Assembly: GCA_037951105.1 (NCBI GenBank)
Contig: JBAMJV010001376.1
Location: 124,001 to 188,000 of the forward strand
DNA: 64,000 bases
Origin: Echinarachnius parma
Lineage: Eukaryota; Echinodermata; Echinoidea; Clypeasteroida; Echinarachniidae
Reading direction: 5' to 3'
Both the position numbers and the translations under genes were made by a program. The notes under the pieces were generated by a model. The model was not told the DNA's origin and ran no database searches. It saw nothing but the letters and a program-made list of their open reading frames with translations. Positions 54,701 to 64,000 of this stretch are shown here, in pieces; the first letter of the stretch is position 1; the number at the start of each line of letters is the position of its first letter.

Positions 54701-57700
54701 AAAACAAGCCACGAAATCCCCAAAATTATTGTCATGAACCTGTCGTAGGTCCATCGTGAGTTGACCAGGGCTTTAGCCTCTACAATCTGATTTTGCTAGT
54801 AGTAAGATAACATGGGGGTAGACAACATGGGGATGTTTCACAAAGATTCAAAGTTGAACTTAACTCCAAGTTTGACCAAAGAATTATGGAGAGCCATTTG
54901 TAGGCTTGGAATTAAAAAAAATATTAAAAAGTAAACAAAAAAAATATAAAAAATTTGAAACTTCCAACAAAAATGTCTATCAATAACTTCAAGGCTTCTT
55001 GATTAACAACAAATATAACTGATTTCAATCAAAATGTATACATCTTAAAAGAACTGTTGGAATATTACAAAGAAACTAACGGCTTTCCATACCGTAAAAC
55101 ACCATCGTCAAGCACCCCCAAGCACCAATATACATCTTGCTTTTAAAGAACGCCCGCTCTCTGTCCAAACGGGAAACTTTAATCAAGAATGCAAATAATG
55201 GTGAGGAATATTCATGAGGATAATAATGGAGGTGAATCTCATGGAAACGTCTTTAAAAGCAAGATGCGTATAGGTGCTTGGGGGTGCTTGACGATGGTGT
55301 TCTACGGTAATAGTTAGGTCCAATTTAGAGTTACGTTCAACTTTGAGAAACACCACCATGGATTCATACTAAGCAGCACACTACTAAACAGGCCGATTTG
55401 TAATATACACAGAAACAATTTGTTGTTGTTAGTAGACATTTTGATATTAAAATTTATGGCGTGAGATGAGTTGCTCATTAAACATTTTTTCCCCTTCTAA
55501 TTTGTTCATGAATTACTTTGTTGACAAGTTTGATAAAAATACTATAAAGTATTGAACATTTTAATGTGTGTGTATACTGGTGTGTATACATGTCTGTACA
55601 CTGTTTCTGTGCGTCAGTAAGGCTGTAAGTCTGTGTTTATCTGTGCTGTGATTGAACTACAAAAGGGACATCACATATCGACTGGATTGCATTTCTTTTC
55701 ATTACCTTAAAATCTAAACAATTATGCAATTCTCTACAAATCTTGGATTCATAATAATATCATTGTTTGGCCTTCCATTCAGCAATATTTTACCTAAATA
55801 AATGACAGATTAATATAAACAACGACTGGGTGATTAAGCCATCATCATTAACTCCACAGAACTAGGATAATACAAACAATTAAACAATTAAGGACAACCA
55901 TCGTGATTCTCTGCCTTGAGTGCCTCCATAAAACCATTCAGCATTTTTTAACCTAAAAAATAAAAAGGCTAAACCATTATGAAAAACTCAACAAATAACT
56001 CTGCACAGCTAGGATGATACTAGTATCATATTAAAATAAATAAATCAATCTTTTAGTTAAACGAACTCCATTCAGCATTTTTTACCTAAATAAACGAAAG
56101 ATGAATAAGAAAGAAAAAAAAATTAACATGTCTCTACGAAAGACTTGTAAATGTTGTTTTACTGGAACCTCTTTGAGGTATAGGGAGGAGAAGTGTGGAG
56201 AAAGAGGTCAAATTAAATCTGTTCCGACATTTCAAACTGAAAAAATAAATCTACAACTGGTATCCAGCTGTAAAATTACTTCAGAATTATATTAGTGATG
56301 AGAAAATAATACACATCATTCTTATGGCCTTTATCATGAAGAAACATTCTATGTCATATTCATAAAAAGGAAGATTAAAATAGTTAATGGAAGTAAAACA
56401 AACATAACATAATCAATGTGATCCACAACAAATCTGCAAGACAAATAAACCAAAAATGAAGTCATTAATAAATAGCCTGCAAAGAAAAAAGTACATCGCT
56501 GTAAAGAATTAACTAAATAAATCGCAACAAATTGTAATGGGCAAATTTCATAACAATAACAATGAAAAGGCTTTCTCGTAAAATACCCTGCAAAAATGAA
56601 ACAAATTTGATTAAATAAACTGTGAAAATACAATATATCGTGCTGGAAATAAAGTACACTTGGTCAATATGCCCCCCAAAAGAAGAATCAATTGATCATC
56701 CATGCAATCTGCTTTTAAAAGAGAAATGGGAAAGAAATTTAATTAATACATGTAGACCAATGGGATCAAACATCTCTGAACTGGTCAATAAATTTATTCG
56801 GTCAAAGTAAGCTTCTATCGATCTATACGATTCAATACGATCTATCAAGAGAAGGTTAGAAAGAGATTTCAAGAAAATATTAAATTATGTCTCACAAAAA
56901 ATAATACACAGGAATTAGGGTAGCATGAGTCTTGAAAGGGGGAAAAAATTACATTGTACTTAGCTGGAAATGAATGTTAAATAAACTTTGTAGTGACTAT
57001 GTCAGTTTCAGGATAGGACTCGGGAGTCACAGAAATCTGAAATGTTAAAAAGAGATTCAAGAAAGTATTCAAGAAAATATGTCACACAGAAAATAATACA
57101 CATCTATAAGGCTAGCATAAGTCTTGAAAAGTGAGAAAAAAATAGTAATTGAATTAGCTGGAAATGAACGGAAAATAAACTTTGTTGTGATTATGTCAGT
57201 TTCAGGATATGACTCGGGAGTCATAGAAATCTGAAATTGATAGATCAATCGGAATAAGCGACGGTCATTGAACTTGTAAATAGGGGATAATTCAGTCAAT
57301 GCAAGTCTCTATCTAGAGTTCAAAGAAAATGTTCAGAGAGATTAATGAAAATATGAAATAAATTCACAACAATATGGTTGTAGAAGTCTAGGAGAAAAAC
57401 ATATTCTTTCATTAACTGAAATGGAATTAAAAGTTGTCCTTTCTTCCGCGAAAAAAAACAACCAAATGGTGTAAGTTTGAGGATACAGGATACGAGTCTG
57501 GAAAAGGTCTGAAATAGTCATTATTAATTATTTAATTAAAAATAAAACAAAAGGTAAAGAAGTGTGTCTCAGAATCAGGCTATAGGTGATAATGGAAGCC
57601 CAGTTATACTGAAATAGTATTTGTGCTTTTAAAAGACGAATGTTCAACGGAAAACAGAAAATACAGGTATGGATATAATGTAAGATAATGTAGAAATGTA

Positions 57701-60700
57701 AGATGACAGCATTGATTCAGCTATATAATCCAAGAGAAATGTTAAAATGGTATGATTGTTTGATAGATGGTCAATCTTAAAACTTGTATGTAATTTTTGT
57801 CAAGTTATGTTCAGATCTTTTTATGTTGAATTGGATACTAAGGATGAGAATTTATGTGGCATGTAATTGAAAGTCTAGCTTCTACAAAGTAATTACCTAG
57901 ATGTTGACAATTTCCCTGCAATAAATAATTACCCTAACTAAACTCGACCCTAACCAAAACAATTTATGGGACACCATTCACAAATAAACAAAACGTAGGG
58001 GTACAAACACCAGTTGCAACAACGCAAGCAAATCAAGATACCATAAACCGGGGTGACTTTGGCCGCCGGGGTGACTTTTGCCACTTTTTGAGATGAATGT
58101 ATTTTCATCAAGCCTCACTTTTTAGGACAAATTTCCTGTTGTTTCAAATCTATTCTTATAGGGTAATGTATAGAATCAGAAATTAGTTCTCTAAAGAGTG
58201 AGACACGATGGACATGCATCCTTCTCAAAAAGTGGCCAAAGTCACCCCGGCGGCCGAAGTCACCCCGGTTTACGGTATGCAAAATAAATGCCTCACAAAA
58301 CCTTTTCATTGGTCCATTTGCATTCATAGCCCCAAACACAAACATGCTTCTAAATACGTAAGTCGGTTTCCAACTTGACTTAGGAACTTTTATTGAACAA
58401 ATGGTTTTGCAGTTGAAACCTTCTTTGTGTGAGGGTTAATACATGTACTGTCAAACCCGAGTATAGTGACCACCTAAGCCTAAGGGAAACAAGAAAAGTG
58501 GCCATTGAAGACAGGCGACCTCTATCTAATGGTTCCATTACATTGTTTTTATCTGCTCTGGATCGCTTCAAGTGACACTATAGGCAGGTTGGCTGCTATA
58601 GACAGGTTGCAACTATGACAGGTTTGACTGAACGTGCATCATAAATGAATCAAAACGCGACTGAATCAGAAATAAAAAGAATCAATTTCAAATCTGACAT
58701 GGGGTCATGCAGCAAAAAAAGGTTATGCCATATACTTATTAATAAAGAAATTGCCCCCAAAATGCTGACAAGTCAAGACTTAAAACATGTGACTTGAATT
58801 ATAATACGTCATTTAGCATGGGTTTTAAAGGACAATGCAATCCTGGCAATTCATTGTTTGCACTAAAGACACTAAATAGGATGAATAGTCTCTGAAAGTT
58901 TGAGGACGATCAGTCAAGAAATAAGGAAACTATGGCTCTTTGAAAATAGCAATTTAATTCTATGAATGACTCAAATTGGCAATGCACTCTGTCTGTCAAA
59001 ATTGCGGACAACACCCCATACGTTTTGTTCACAAAATTGCAATTATTTTCATTTATTCCAAATATATGTTTACCCTTCTTTTGAGTTTAACATGTTTGGT
59101 AGAATAGTATGTATTCACAACATATGAGTTTGGAAAATGGAAAAATGTGACTGAAGAAATCTGACAAAATTGAAATTTTTTTGTGCATTGCCAAATTGAG
59201 TTTCCCACAGAAATAAATAGACATCTTCAAAGAGCCATAGAGTACCGAAGTGTGACGTCAGAGCTATTCATTGCCATGGGTACTGGTTCTAAACAATGTC
59301 AGGCAAGCATTGAATTGGTGATCTAGCGGTTGCTAAGAAGGCAATAGGCAATAGTCCGGATGACCCACTACTTAATGCCAGTATGAAAGGAAAAGTTGTT
59401 TAGAACCATTACTATGCCATAACAAAAGCATGTGACATCACTACTTCAGTACTCTATAGCTTTCACATTTCTTGCCCCATTACGCTCTCTGAGATTGTTC
59501 CTCCAAATCTCTAAGGCCCGAATTCTCATCAGTGGCTCAACTTTAGTCTGGGCTTAAAAGACAGAAATTACAAGCAACTGGTTAATTAAACCGTTTCTCA
59601 CCTGTGACATTTCACTAGCCCATTAATGGTAGTCATGTGCCACTGGAGACAGTCTAACTGTTTATTTTCATTATCCATTAATCCCTCTATTCATATTAGG
59701 AATCGGGACAAAATATGGCTTGACACGTTCAGTTATAGTATAACCAGTCACCAGTAATAAAATGTCTTGGATGATCCAGGACATTATATTATAGTGCCGT
59801 CACACCGGAGCCACGCTCTAGCCACGATCTAGACAATAGCTGATCACAATCGCTGGAATGTATCTGCAAAATGTCTTTTTTCCAATGAGGATCTGAATGG
59901 GAAGATTATCTCACATGTGTCAATAGATATCCTTCCATGAATGCACAGACAATAGCTCGCTGAACAAAAGATTAGGTCGCCGAAGACAGGCTGAAGACCC
60001 ATGCTCTCTTTGACATGTTGAAAACGGACGTGGGTCTTGACGACCTACTCTTTTGTTCAGGGAGCCAATGTATGTCCATGCATGAGAGGCTATCCTTTCA
60101 CCTATGTGCGATAATCCTCCCATTCATTAGTCATTTAATCATCGTTCGGACAATGCTTCGCCTCCCACTGACAAATTTATGAATGGGGATTAGGAGCGCA
60201 GCGTGAACGGCTTGGGTCATTTTGGGTCTGACGGCACTATTACTGGTGACCGACTACATTTTGATTGATTCAAATTCCAAGCGATCCTTTGTTCTATTGC
60301 CTAAGCAAAACTAGAGGGATTGATGGATAATGAAAAGAATCAATTAGGCTATCTCCAATCCAATAGACCGCTTCTGTAATGTATGCAAATAATATGCGTA
60401 TGACGTCAGACTCCCCGTCGGCAAGCTTAACAAAAGTAATGTATTTGCATACATTACAGAAGCGGTCTATTGCACATGACTACCATCAATGGGCTAGTGA
60501 AATGTCACTGGTGTGAAACGGTTTAACCGGTTGTAATTTTTGTCTTTTTGGCCCAGACTAATGCTGTGCCACTGATGAGAATTCGGGCCTTAGAGTCTAG
60601 TTATAATTGGGATTAAAACAAAACTTAGGATGAAATTAAGTTACAAAATTTTGAGTAATGACAAAATTAATATGTGTTAGTTATAAAAGGAAGCATCACC

Positions 60701-63023
60701 GTTAGATATAAAAACAAATCAAACTCAAATTAACACCGCAAATATTTTTAAAATGCGCAAATTAATAATAAAATAAAAAAAGCACTAAGAACTAAAAAAA
60801 TTGGCTAAATGTGCAAATAATAATTATAAAAATGGCGTAAGAACTAAAAAAATTGCTTAACAAAGAGAAAACATAAAGAAAGGGTACAGAAAACTTGTGC
60901 TAAGTAGCTTCGGAATATTTTGTTAAATTATGAAGTTTATTGAATAAATCTAATGTAGGCAACCTTTTCATATTCAAATTAGCAGGTATGAAGGTCCTGC
61001 ATTTTTTCAAAAATATAATTAATTTCCCTTAAATATAATTCGACCAAAAAAAAAGGGAATGTCTGTCAAAGTATTTTCTAGGTTGAATTGTTTTGAATGA
61101 TGTTTCTTTTTCTGTTTTTTTTTTTACAAACAAACAAAAATTTACTTTCAAAATATGAGTAGTTCTGTAATAAAGTTTAAAGTATTGATGTATCCAGCAA
61201 TAAAACTAAAATTTTAAAACTGAAAACATGAATATGACATGTAGAAAAAGAATCTTGCCAGACTTTGAGAGATGCTAACAATTTGGACAAAGTAAGGTGT
61301 AAATATGAAATAAGACAGACTAAATATGATTTTGTTTGAAAAAAGACAATGTTGAAAATGTGTGTGTAAGTTTTTGTTATTTAAAGTACAAAATGGCAGA
61401 CTGATCACTGAAATATTGAAAAAGTGTCTATGTTAGGGTTTTTGTATGAAACGAAAACAGACCAATTTGACGACATTCTCTACCAAAGTGTACCCACGCC
61501 TGGCATGCACAACCAAAAGAACCGATGCTCTATGAGAGCATCAGTTCTTTTAGTCATGCATGCCAAGTTGTGGGCACAGTTTTGTGGAGAATGCCAATTT
61601 GATCATTTTAGTGAGCACAAGTGTACATATGTACAGAAGATAAAAGGAACATCAAAGTCGATCAACTGAACTGAAGACTATGGAGCATTGTGGTAGAGAA
61701 GTTGTTTGAACTACGGTGCAGTAGCTCCTCATACATATCACTGACACCCAGTCCGCAAAACTTTGGCACAAGATAAGAAAGAAAGAAATAAAAGGACGAA
61801 GAAAAAAAAAACACGAGGTGACTCCAGACAACCTTGATATTAGAGGTGAAAAAAGTGAGTACAATGATGAAAAAAAAAATCAAAAAATCAAAAATCAAAA
61901 ATCTATGAACAAAAGCAAAGCCAGTGATTAATCAATCAATCAACCTCACCAGAAGCTGTTGGGATTTCTGATGCAGTGACCGCCTCTGAATCGGCTGGTG
62001 GCTGCGAGACCTGGATCTCGGGAATCACAACTGCTGCCTCGGAAGATGACGCTTCCGATTGTTGTTCAACAACTGTGGAGTCCTCAGGGGTAGCAACCGA
62101 TGGCTCGACGATTGTCGATTCGGGCTCCGGCGCTGAAGATACCTGCTCCGTCGTTGCCTCTGCCAGAGCAACTTCTGCAACCGCTTCAGAAACGACTGGA
62201 GGGGTTTCAGGTATTAAGGACTCTGTTTCTTCAGATCTATCGGGAAGGGTTTCAGGTATCATAGACTCTATTACTTGGGACACATTTGGAAGCGTTTCAG
62301 GTCTTAAGGACTCTGTTACTTCCGATCGGTCCGGCAAGGTATCTGGTCTTAAAGAAGTGACTTCTGACCTATTTGGCAATGTGTCTGGATTTAATGAGGC
62401 TTGGGTTGCATCGGCAACAGAAGCAACGGGGATTTCAGAAGGAGGTTCGAGTCTTGTTTCTTGAGGGGCAGACTCTGATATTTCAGTGATCTGATTGTCC
62501 ATGACCTGATTGTCTTGATTGTCTTCAATTTGGGCTTCAGTTGCTGTTTGTGCAACTGGGATAGAGTCTGTTTGTGGGGGGACAGCGGACGCTTCTGATG
62601 CTACTGGTTTGGCTTCAGGAACAGGTATCTCCATGGGCGCCGTTGCCTCGGCGACCACAGCGGGTAGAGCAGACTGAGAATCAACCTCGGTGACCGGTTC
62701 CGCTTCCATCGGTTCTTCCTGATCAACCTGGACAGCTTCCGGAACTGACTCTGGTTCCTGGACTGGGACGGCCGGCGCCTCTGATGATACTACCTCCGAT
62801 GGAATCTCTGGTTCAACTTGCCCTGAAACTTGCTCTACAGACTGAGCTGCTGGTACCTCAGCTGGTTCTGCGGTGTCAGCCTCCAGCGCTGGAGCCATGG
62901 GCTCTTCTTCTGCTACAGGTTCTGCTTCTTCTGCAAGATTATCGGGGGCAACGGGTTCTGATGGTGGTGTTGGAGGTGATGGTTCAACTGCGATGACATC
63001 CTCTTCAGCCTGTGGAACTGCTT
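51730..63023 (-). CDS. Pro/Glu/Val/Ala-rich low-complexity protein, 3' part of gene
   Basis: Exons on the - strand: 63023-61950 (acceptor ttccctag, donor gtgagg), 53691-53639, 53092-52970, 52831-52707 (frameshifted copy), 52568-52446, and the terminal 51789-51730. Phases fit: the big exon ends in phase 1 and joins the 53-bp exon (Gly|Asp), and all later exons are phase 0. The last encodes AEPTSVSQTSPPPISVGSV then TGA. The large exon is rich in Glu, Pro, Val, Ala and Ser, with four 15-residue repeats (for example ETLPDRSEETESLIP). The small exons encode EPEVKAPPPPVVCVTPPD and PESNGTTNGEPAQ. No signal, membrane segment or catalytic motif is visible, and the family is not recognised; likely disordered. 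The 5' end is outside the window, and further exons in the 8.2-kb intron cannot be excluded. Confidence 0.65.
51860..52700. repeat. Minisatellite of ctctaacaccaactctaaactcatac units in introns
   Basis: Variants of accctaacaccaactctaaactcatactccaa follow each other with a step of about 25-31 bp throughout the introns between the duplicated exons. Many units contain ccctaacac, similar to but not the same as a telomere repeat. Confidence 0.85.
52228..52320 (-). pseudogene. Truncated copy of the EPEVK exon (copy 1)
   Basis: It keeps the 3' half and donor (…gagcaacggaaccactaatgg...ccagcacag|gtaatt) but the 5' part is replaced at the (CA)n run by minisatellite sequence. The only nearby AG gives the wrong phase, so it is probably not used. 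Confidence 0.7.
52573..52969. repeat. Recent tandem duplication of exon plus intron (~263 bp)
   Basis: The intron text atccatataagcccatcactaaattcagc ... catcaactattacctgtgctgg after exon copy 2 (52573-52710) is repeated essentially unchanged after exon copy 3 (52836-52973). The duplication therefore took exon and intron together. Confidence 0.9.
53140..53605 (+). mobile_element. SINE (forward orientation) in intron of the Pro-rich gene
   Basis: Head with gtggaggcgttgtggcacgatttggataagcgtttgacttccaatcacggg (tRNA-like), body catcgatgcc..., tail cagcgcttagagatgatgcttttccaatatagcactcgcattataatt, the same tail type as 16010-16095. Confidence 0.65.
53763..53900. repeat. Copy of the agagcccccgaaaa repeat
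   Basis: gggagctcacggcaatttagtcc ... gaaagcttgaaaagtaggccctgaaaaataaat parallels 45030-45160 (gggggctcagggcaattcgccc ... caagcttgaaaagtaggccccgagaaataaat). Confidence 0.75.
54305..54467. mobile_element. Family D palindromic MITE, well preserved
   Basis: ccaggggggttttgcattaagagttgcgaataatcgcaaagttgcg pairs with cgcaactttgcgtttgatcgcaactctttgtgcaacacccccctgg; stem about 65 bp. Confidence 0.85.
54829..55358. mobile_element. Family B MITE carrying a nested MITE
   Basis: Outer ends ggggatgtttcacaaagattcaaagttgaacttaactcc and ggtccaatttagagttacgttcaactttgagaaacacc are inverted. Inside, at 55091-55308, sits a second palindrome (see next). Confidence 0.75.
55091..55308. mobile_element. Nested palindromic MITE
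   Basis: accgtaaaacaccatcgtcaagcacccccaagcacc pairs with ggtgcttgggggtgcttgacgatggtgttctacggt. Further inner pairing: catcttgcttttaaag / ctttaaaagcaagatg. Confidence 0.85.
55360..58030. other. Intron DNA of the Pro-rich gene, no exon recognised
   Basis: AT-rich. A ~40-bp phrase ccattcagcattttttaacctaaataaa recurs at about 55778, 55935 and 56069. No frame with Pro/Glu-rich content like the gene's exons was found here. Confidence 0.4.
56870..57240. repeat. ~185-bp tandem duplication
   Basis: tcaagaaaatattaaattatgtctcac ... agtttcaggataggactcgggagtcacagaaatctgaaat is followed by a second copy (57060-57238) with small changes. Confidence 0.85.
58039..58278. mobile_element. Palindromic MITE with ~55-bp arms (taaaccggggtgac family)
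   Basis: ataccataaaccggggtgactttggccgccggggtgacttttgccactttttgaga is mirrored by tctcaaaaagtggccaaagtcaccccggcggccgaagtcaccccggtttacggtat. Confidence 0.9.
58448..58632. mobile_element. MITE with tgtcaaacc / ggtttgaca-like ends
   Basis: tactgtcaaacccgagtatagtgaccacc at the left; ctataggcaggttggctgctatagacaggttgcaactatgacaggtttgac at the right. Imperfect inverted ends with reiterated inner words. Confidence 0.55.
59237..59462. mobile_element. Palindromic MITE (atagagtaccgaagt ends)
   Basis: ccatagagtaccgaagtgtgacgtca and tgacatcactacttcagtactctatag are inverted; ggttctaaacaa / ttgtttagaacc is an inner inverted pair. Confidence 0.75.
59794..60241. mobile_element. Nested MITE with atagtgccgtca ends
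   Basis: Ends atagtgccgtcacacc and gtctgacggcactat; a central inverted pair (ctgaacaaaagattaggtcg / cgacctactcttttgttcag) surrounds 59960-60060. Confidence 0.75.
60363..60472. mobile_element. Short palindrome with ~30-bp stem
   Basis: caatagaccgcttctgtaatgtatgcaaat and atttgcatacattacagaagcggtctattg are exact complements around a loop with atatgcgtatgacgtcagac. Confidence 0.9.
61472..61594. mobile_element. Family F MITE, copy 3
   Basis: gacattctctaccaaagtgtacccacgcctggcatgcacaac and catgcatgccaagttgtgggcacagttttgtggagaatgcc pair; the centre agaaccgatgctc / gagcatcagttct is also inverted. Confidence 0.85.
62195..62395 (-). repeat. In-frame 15-residue repeats in the large Pro/Glu-rich exon
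   Basis: Reading on the - strand, four to five units of the form (P-D/E-T-L-P-D/N-R/V-S-E/Q-V/E-T/I-E-S-L-R/I) follow each other, 45 bp apart. All keep the reading frame. Confidence 0.9.
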
Positions 63024-63115
63024 CTAGGGAAAGAAATTACAGGACGAGTGTATTACACTGATCACAAGAATGTATGCACAAGATGCATATGTGTGACATG
63101 GGCACATGGACACAA

Positions 63116-63218
63116 AACTTGCGCTTCATTGGATCAAGTGCAAGTCACCTCTTTTAACCAATCAGCATCAATGATTTTGTTAGACTTGCACTTGATTCAA
63201 TGAATTGTAAGCTTTGTG
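63116..63218. mobile_element. Short inverted repeat in intron upstream of the large exon
   Basis: aacttgcgcttcattggatcaagtgcaagtca and tagacttgcacttgattcaatgaattgtaagctt form an imperfect ~32-bp stem. Confidence 0.65.
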
Positions 63219-64000
63219 GAAAGGTCTCAAGAACATAAAATGAATGGGATATATGAGCACATGCGATGATTGGGTCTATATTGGTTGACAAAATGGAGAA
63301 CAAGTACGAGTTTGAATACATAGTGACTTGTGGGGTAGAAAGGGAAGAAAGAAAGAATGGAACAAGAAAAGATTTATGAAAGATTGTAACAGAAATGAAG
63401 TTAGGAAAAGAGGTTTCAGTGAATTGTGGATATGGAAGAGAACAAGTGCAGATAGATTGGTGGTATATGAAGAGCTATGAAGAGTGTAGAGGGAGGTACA
63501 TGAAGGAAGTGGTGCTGTGGTGAAGGTTTAACATTGCATACTGACCAATTGAAGTCAAAATGTTTTAGTTACTGAGTTTTTAAGGTTTCTGCAAACCAAT
63601 TTTGTTCAAATCCAAGAGATATTCTTTTTAAGTATACTCTATTAAAATTGAAACTGTTGAATCAAAAGCCATACATTTCAGAAATTGCTTTGTTTATGTT
63701 GTATGTTATAGATTTCCAAAAAAATCATTCTCAAAGTCCAACACACCAGCACATTTGTAATGGCATAATTTGTTTTTGTGACTGGTTGACCAGGATTGTT
63801 TCCTTTTATGTTTTTGAGATATCACCAAATACTAAATACAGCACTACAAGCTACAACTACAGGAAAGAAGAAGAAAGAGGGAAATCAAAGACTGAAAGAA
63901 TAGTCCAAGAGTACAGATGAAATAGACCCATACACCTCAATCAAATAAAAAAAAAAATTTAAAATAATAAACAGAACATGCATGGAAATATAATATCTAA
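63219..64000. other. Right edge, no exon recognised
   Basis: AT- and GA-rich DNA. The upstream exon of the - strand Pro-rich gene must end in phase 1, but no convincing donor with a Pro/Glu-rich frame was found before the window end. Confidence 0.4.

Larger units (their letters stand above)
59513..60597. mobile_element. Large inverted-repeat element with two nested MITEs
   Basis: Outer arms of about 125 bp: ctaaggcccgaattctcatcagtgg ... ggtagtcatgtgc (59513-59640) and gcacatgactacc ... ccactgatgagaattcgggccttag (60473-60597). Between them lie 59794-60241 and 60363-60472, each itself palindromic. Confidence 0.85.

Noticed and set aside
61976-62464. 162-codon + strand ORF opposite the Pro/Glu-rich exon
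   Set aside because: It is the antisense shadow of the 15-residue repeats. The - strand frame has matching splice sites and phase with downstream exons.

Overview
The window is nuclear DNA of an invertebrate animal. It has multi-exon genes with GT-AG introns, dense short palindromic DNA transposons, tRNA-derived SINEs, decayed LINE and Ty3/gypsy remnants, and many minisatellites. The gene content (a DCDC1-type doublecortin/ricin protein and an SLC45A3-type transporter) and the repeat style point to a marine deuterostome, most likely an echinoderm such as a sea urchin. That assignment is inference and no species can be named.

Layout: (1) 1-14096, + strand: the 3' part of a DCDC1-like gene. 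Sixteen exons join in frame to 828 codons plus a stop. It carries the end of one doublecortin (DCX) domain, a ricin-type beta-trefoil with two QxW motifs, a second DCX, a basic/acidic helical stretch and a third DCX. A possible long 3' UTR runs to an AATAAA at 17605. (2) 17.6-27.2 kb: intergenic or first-intron DNA. It holds a candidate promoter/non-coding exon ending in a splice donor at 19291, two large foldback transposons with perfect target-site duplications, a 117-bp minisatellite, and a ~150-bp tandem repeat rich in nuclear-receptor half-sites. (3) 27697-31054, + strand: a complete three-exon SLC45A-family transporter CDS of 537 residues. (4) 32.9-43.2 kb: a mobile-element graveyard, mostly on the - strand. 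It contains a RecQ-type helicase C-terminal fragment, repeated zinc-finger-like fragments, a LINE reverse-transcriptase tail, Ty3/gypsy gag-like, RT and integrase pieces with a polypurine tract and LTR, and a short intact ORF with a signal peptide. (5) 43.2-51.7 kb: AT-rich non-coding DNA with several MITEs. (6) 51730-63023, - strand: the 3' part of an unrecognised Pro/Glu/Val/Ala-rich low-complexity protein with small phase-0 exons that have been tandemly duplicated, and a final exon with a stop at 51730.

A theme runs through all three genes. Local tandem copies of exon ends (usually exon tail plus 5' splice donor) sit in the neighbouring intron. They occur in DCDC1 at three exons, in SLC45A at exon 2 and probably its 5' UTR exon, and as whole exons in the Pro-rich gene. 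In the SLC45A gene the duplicated donor itself has become a 20-bp satellite of repeated splice-donor matches.

All exon models were made by reading splice signals and phase by eye. No alignment or search was run.
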